A stretch of 64,000 bases of DNA from Mixta tenebrionis. GTDB taxonomy: Bacteria; Pseudomonadota; Gammaproteobacteria; Enterobacterales; Enterobacteriaceae. Shown in pieces: positions 60,285 through 64,000 of this stretch. The position numbers and the translations under genes were made by a program. The stretch covers positions 62,341 to 126,340 of the forward strand of contig NZ_VHQI01000005.1 in assembly GCF_006517625.1 (NCBI RefSeq). Direction: 5' to 3'. The notes beneath the pieces were generated by a model. It was not told the DNA's origin, did not search any database, and saw nothing but the letters and a program-made list of their open reading frames with translations. The number at the start of each line of letters is the position of its first letter. The first letter of the stretch is position 1.

Positions 60285-61346
60285 TTACTCTTCTACGCGC
60301 GGCGTATCCGGCCAGGCGTGCACTACCGCCTTAATTAGCGTCGCCAGCGGAATAGCGAAAAAGACGCCCCAGAAGCCCCACAGGCCGCCGAAAATCACTA
60401 CCGCCAGGATAATCACCAGCGGATGCAGATTAACCGCTTCGGAAAACAGCACCGGCACCAGCACGTTGCCGTCCAGCGCCTGGATAATCAGGTACACCGC
60501 GATCATCGTCCAGAAATCGCTGCCCAGCCCCCACTGAAACAGCCCGACGCAGATAACCGGCAGCGTTGCCGCCAGCGCGCCGATATAGGGGATCAGCACC
60601 GAAAACCCTACCAGCACCGACAGCAGCAGCGCATAGTTAAGGCCCAGCACTAAAAAAGCGATCCAGGTCGCGACGCCGACCACCACCATCTCCAGCACCT
60701 TGCCGCGGATATAGTTAGTAATTTGCTGATTCATCTCGCTCCAGACCTGCCCCGCCAGCCCACGGTTGCGCGGCAGGATGCGGCGCACCGCATCCAGCAT
60801 CTGCTGCTTATCCTTCAGCAGAAAGAACAGCATCAGCGGCACAATAACCAGGTAGATCGCCAGCGTAATCAGGCCGACCAGCGAGGCCAGCGAATATTTC
60901 ACTACCGATTCGCCGACGCCGGAGAGGCGGCTGCGCAGGTTATCGATAACGATATCGACAATGCCGGCGTCGGCCAGCGCCGGAAAGCGCGCCGGCAGCC
61001 CGGCGGAAAAGAGATACAGCTTATTCAGCATGTTGGGCATATCGTGCAGCAGATTAATTCCCTGCTGCCAGGCAACCGGCGCCACCACCAGCACAAAAAG
61101 CAGCAGCACGCCGACAAAAAGCGCCAGCACGATAGTGGTCGCCCAGCTGCGCGAACAGCCAAGCCGCTCAAGGCGCACCGTCGGCCACTCCAGCAGGTAG
61201 GCCAGCACCAGCGCCACCAGCAACGGCGCCAGCAGATCGCTAAAAAAGAATAGTATAAAAAAAGCCGCCAGCAGAATTACCAGCAGAGCAATGGCCTCCG
61301 GATCGCTAAAGCGACGGCGATACCACTGAATCAGAAGAGCCAGCAT
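60285..61346 (-). CDS. perM: AI-2E-family transporter PerM
   Basis: Inner-membrane protein of the AI-2E transporter family with about eight helices; E. coli PerM is a putative permease of unknown substrate. 353 residues, the E. coli length, starting MLALLIQWYRRRFSDPEAI. The family core GFSVLIPYIGALAATLPV is intact. In E. coli it lies next to bepA; here two extra genes lie between. Confidence 0.92.
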   Translation of the reverse strand: MLALLIQWYRRRFSDPEAIALLVILLAAFFILFFFSDLLAPLLVALVLAYLLEWPTVRLERLGCSRSWATTIVLALFVGVLLLFVLVVAPVAWQQGINLLHDMPNMLNKLYLFSAGLPARFPALADAGIVDIVIDNLRSRLSGVGESVVKYSLASLVGLITLAIYLVIVPLMLFFLLKDKQQMLDAVRRILPRNRGLAGQVWSEMNQQITNYIRGKVLEMVVVGVATWIAFLVLGLNYALLLSVLVGFSVLIPYIGALAATLPVICVGLFQWGLGSDFWTMIAVYLIIQALDGNVLVPVLFSEAVNLHPLVIILAVVIFGGLWGFWGVFFAIPLATLIKAVVHAWPDTPRVEE

Positions 61347-61467
61347 GGCGTTCCCTTCCCTGTTTTAACAAGGCTGATGATTGTACTGAATTGCACGAGA
61401 GAAGACAGGATTACCTGAATGCGAACTATTCGCCGGAGCAAATTAATGGATTATTTGCGCAAAAATA

Positions 61468-61485
61468 ACACGCCCGCAGGCGTGT
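61468..61485 (-). terminator. Terminator of the DsrE-like gene
   Basis: ACACGCC / GGCGTGT with a four-base loop, followed by TATTTTTGC on the minus strand, about 55 bp past the stop at 61539. Confidence 0.7.
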
Positions 61486-61538
61486 CATTCTCTGGGCGCC
61501 GACAGGCAGGCGGCATGAATCAGGGGCGTCGCTGTAAC

Positions 61539-62144
61539 TCAGAGCATCAGCAGCGCGTAGCCCTGGTTTTGCAGCGTCGCTACCGTCGTACCGCTGGAAA
61601 TGGTATGGGTAACGGATTTATCAATCCACTCACGATCAATATGGTGGAAAGCGACCGACTGATCGCAAACCGATACCTTCACGCCCGCCTTTTCCAGCTC
61701 GCTAATCATTTTCAGATTCGGGTTATCAATACCGTAAGCCTTGTGGAACTGCTCGTTATTCAGCGCGGCGATCACCGCATCGCCGTTCATCGACACGACA
61801 AAATCAAGCTTCTTCAGCGGAATACCGGCGGCATAGTAAAGATTTACCACGCGCGCGACGCGCTCCAGCCCCAAATGCGGATCTTTAATGTCGCCATCGT
61901 TTTTATTCAGCTGAAAAACAATTTTATTGCTGAGATTAGGATCGTTACGCGGATTATAAGCAGGCGTATCGACATAATGAATTTTGCCATAACCGCTAAT
62001 CGCCGGCGTTGACCAGAAATCAGCTGGCTCCGGTTTTTCACTCAAGTGATGCGTGACTTTATCGTAAAGCTCTGGCGCCTGAAGCACGTTGCCGCCAATA
62101 AAACCGGCCAGTGCCGCGACGACGATATAAGAAACGGGACGCAT
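61539..62144 (-). CDS. DsrE-family periplasmic or membrane-anchored protein
   Basis: 201 residues. N-terminal hydrophobic segment (about 4-22) acting as signal or anchor, then a DsrE/DsrF-like domain: KIVFQLNKNDGDIKDPHLGLERVARVVNLYYAAG, KLDFVVSMNGDAV, and Cys in VKVSVCDQSVAFHHID. DsrE-fold proteins handle sulfur or act in redox relay; this single-cysteine, exported type has no defined role that I know. TTAAAAGGAGTGC precedes the ATG. It lies between perM and bepA, where E. coli has nothing comparable. Confidence 0.82.
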   Translation of the reverse strand: MRPVSYIVVAALAGFIGGNVLQAPELYDKVTHHLSEKPEPADFWSTPAISGYGKIHYVDTPAYNPRNDPNLSNKIVFQLNKNDGDIKDPHLGLERVARVVNLYYAAGIPLKKLDFVVSMNGDAVIAALNNEQFHKAYGIDNPNLKMISELEKAGVKVSVCDQSVAFHHIDREWIDKSVTHTISSGTTVATLQNQGYALLML

Positions 62145-62194
62145 AAAAAAGCACTCCTTTAAAAGAGGGTATTAGTGATAAAAAACTGAACCTG

Positions 62195-62470
62195 TTACAT
62201 TTGCCGCAGGGCATGACCCAGGGTTGATACCGTCGCAGGGCGGAACAAGGCATACACGACTGAACGGATCCCGTCATGTTGAAAATTGTGGAAACGGAAA
62301 TCTATTTTTCCAGCGCCGCTGACGGCGGAAACCGGCCGCAAGCCGGCAGGCTCCCTGACAAAATAAAAATGCGCGGCGGCTTGAGCGATAAACGCCAGAC
62401 CTGTAGCCAGCCCAACGCCTGTCACGCCGCCAACGACAGCAATGAAAAAACAGCTTACTGCAGCACGCAT
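62195..62470 (-). CDS. Small hypothetical protein with N-terminal membrane segment
   Basis: 91 residues, not recognised. A hydrophobic, Gly/Val/Ala-rich stretch (about 5-32) could be a signal or membrane helix; the remainder is basic with no known motif. GGAGAG lies eight bases before the ATG, a good ribosome binding site, and the gene precedes the DsrE-like gene by 50 bp on the same strand. The C-terminal half looks unlike a folded domain, so a frame decay or chance frame cannot be excluded. Confidence 0.4.
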   Translation of the reverse strand: MRAAVSCFFIAVVGGVTGVGLATGLAFIAQAAAHFYFVREPAGLRPVSAVSGAGKIDFRFHNFQHDGIRSVVYALFRPATVSTLGHALRQM

Positions 62471-63177
62471 TTTTACGTCTCTCCGGATGAATATTCAGCA
62501 GGCGGCCGGCAGAGGGTTGACTCTGGTTCCTCGCGGCCTTTTTCATCTATATCACAGAGTCGCAGGCGGGAAATACTGCTTACGCAGCGCTCTTAACGCC
62601 ATCATTACCGGCGGAAATAATGCCGCAAGACAACTGGCGGCTTTTTCTTTAGTAAGCTGTCGTAAAGGCCGATTTATTAATGGCGATAAGCATTAAGAAT
62701 AAACTGAGAGAAAACGGCCGGCGCCAACGCCAGCCAAAAAAAGAATAACGGCGCCCAACGGCCGTTTTAATCACCTTAACTGCAATCAGAGACGGAACTA
62801 ATTTAACGAAGCGCTTATTAGAAATAACGTCAGTTCGCGATCCGCCTTCAGCTAAAACCGTCAGGGCAGAAAATAGCGTTAACAGCAATTTCTCTGAAGT
62901 TTGTAAAAATAGCGCTGGTTAACCGCCGGCATATTTTCAGAACTTACCTAAACAAATAACGTGCCACTTTCAATTTCTCTGAATAAGTTTACAGAACTTT
63001 GAAATTTACCTCACATTTTCGCCGCGGTTTTTACCTGCGTGCGCCCTGCTAAAACAGCCATTCCTTTATGTAGTTCAGACCGCTAAGATAGCGCCCTGAG
63101 CGCCCGCATTGCGCCAGCGTCGGAACAATCGCAGCCGCGCACGGTCGAAACTTTACTCTCTGGTCTGGGGAAGAAGT
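62471..63177. other. Gap before bepA, with a long inverted repeat
   Basis: 707 bp with no supported gene. AAAACGGCCG (62711-62720) and CGGCCGTTTT (62759-62768) form a perfect ten-base inverted repeat around 38 bases that contain further GGCG/GCGCC complementarity. The part from 62870 to 63010 is AT-rich and should contain the bepA promoter. A 79-codon minus-strand frame at 62649-62888 has no supporting feature. Confidence 0.5.
62711..62768. repeat. Ten-base-pair inverted repeat with structured loop
   Basis: Arms AAAACGGCCG and CGGCCGTTTT are exact complements. The loop includes GGCGCC and GGCGCC-like halves that could extend the stem with interior loops. Could be a bidirectional terminator or a structured transcript. 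Confidence 0.5.
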
Positions 63178-64000
63178 ATGTTCAATCGCTTGAAGAAAAA
63201 TGTCATCGCCTCGCTGATCGTCACGCTGCTGGCGGGCAACGTGCTTCCTTCCCAGGCTGATGTCGCCGATTCGCTGCCGGATATCGGGACTACCGCTGGC
63301 GGCACCCTCTCCATCAATCAGGAACTGCAGATGGGCGATTTTTACGTGCGCCAGCTGCGGGCCAGCGCGCCGTTAATCAACGATCCCTTGCTTAACCAGT
63401 ACATTAATCAGCTGGGAATGCGTCTGGTGGCCCATGCCGATTCGGTGCGCACGCCGTTTCATTTTTATCTGATCCGCAACGACGATATCAACGCCTTTGC
63501 CTTCTTCGGCGGCAACGTGGTGCTGCATTCGGCGCTGTTCCGCACCAGCGATGATGAAAGCCAGCTGGCTTCGGTAATGGCGCACGAGATTTCGCACGTT
63601 ACCCAGCGCCATCTGGCGCGCGCGATGGAAGATCAGCAGCGCAACGCGCCGCTCACCTGGGTAGGCGCGCTCGGTTCGATTCTGCTGGCGATGGCTAACC
63701 CGCAGGCAGGCATGGCGGGGCTGACCGGTACGCTGGCCGGAGCGCAGCAGGGTATTATTTCCTTTACCCAGAATAATGAGCAGGAGGCGGACCGCATCGG
63801 CATTCAGGTATTGCAGCGCGCCGGTTTCAGCCCGCAGGCGATGTCTGATTTTCTGCAAAAGCTGGCGGATCAGTCGCGCTTCACCTCTAAACTTCCCGAA
63901 ATTCTGCTGACCCACCCGCTGCCCGACAGCCGCCTTGCCGACGCGCGCAACCGCGCTAACCAGATGCGTCCCGTTGTGGCGCACTCGTCGCTGGACTATT
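63178..64000 (+). CDS. bepA: Periplasmic metalloprotease/chaperone BepA (5' part, runs off the window)
   Basis: M48-family periplasmic protease that assists LptD assembly and degrades misfolded outer-membrane proteins. The first 274 residues are present: signal peptide (cleavage near residue 27, PSQA), zinc site HEISH with His136, Glu137 and His140, the positions known in E. coli BepA, and the third-ligand region [10 protein letters not shown]. The TPR domain lies beyond the window. GGGGAAGAAGT precedes the ATG. Formerly yfgC. Confidence 0.94.
   Translation, partial: MFNRLKKNVIASLIVTLLAGNVLPSQADVADSLPDIGTTAGGTLSINQELQMGDFYVRQLRASAPLINDPLLNQYINQLGMRLVAHADSVRTPFHFYLIRNDDINAFAFFGGNVVLHSALFRTSDDESQLASVMAHEISHVTQRHLARAMEDQQRNAPLTWVGALGSILLAMANPQAGMAGLTGTLAGAQQGIISFTQNNEQEADRIGIQVLQRAGFSPQAMSDFLQKLADQSRFTSKLPEILLTHPLPDSRLADARNRANQMRPVVAHSSLDY

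Noticed and set aside
62649-62888. 79-codon minus-strand frame with hydrophobic ends upstream of bepA
   Set aside because: It crosses the inverted repeat, has no ribosome binding site, and resembles no family.

Overview
The window looks like chromosomal DNA of a member of the Enterobacterales, most likely Erwiniaceae (a Mixta- or Pantoea-like genus). This is inference: most proteins are close in length and motif to E. coli proteins, and the order follows the E. coli segment cysM-cysAWUP / yfeX-yfeY-yfeZ-ypeA-hemF / maeB-talA-tktB / ypfG-nudK / narQ-acrD-ypfM-yffB-dapE-ypfN-ypfH-tmcA-ypfJ-purC-bamC-dapA-gcvR-bcp / perM-bepA. Base composition is GC-rich, with a few clearly AT-rich islands.

Layout. 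1-3505: the N-terminal end of an OmpR-type response regulator, divergent from a MacAB-type efflux pair. 3529-8278: sulfate/thiosulfate uptake (cysPTWA) with cysM. 8502-12279: yfeX, yfeY, yfeZ, ypeA and hemF. amiA, which lies next to hemF in E. coli, is not present. 12473-18318: central carbon metabolism (maeB, talA, tktB), without the eut operon that separates hemF and maeB in E. coli. 18319-20582: an accessory insert holding a double-glycine-leader peptide gene that looks like an orphan class II microcin precursor, and ampH away from its usual partner sbmA. 20636-22969: ypfG and nudK. 23230-32663: respiratory nitrate reductase narGHJI, the nitrate transporter narK and narL, with two good FNR boxes. 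narX is missing.

32701-34203 is ansP, an asparagine permease. 35155-44272 is a tightly packed six-gene operon: a MurG-like glycosyltransferase, two GT4 glycosyltransferases, an ABC exporter, a tandem-duplicated APH-fold kinase and an AlgE-like outer-membrane barrel. It has the parts needed to make, possibly phosphorylate, and export a saccharide across both membranes. I do not recognise it as a described pathway, and it is the best candidate here for a new system. 44411-46797: narQ and narP sit side by side, so the cell seems to use NarQ as sensor for NarP and perhaps also for the narX-less NarL.

47015-60249 is the conserved acrD-to-bcp block on both strands, including the 19-residue gene ypfM. 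In it ypfH has lost its catalytic serine. 60285-64000: perM, a periplasmic DsrE-like gene with a small hypothetical gene upstream, and the start of bepA, which runs off the window.

No rRNA, tRNA, CRISPR array, insertion sequence or prophage was seen. Functional names rest on recognised family motifs and synteny read by eye; no database search was run.
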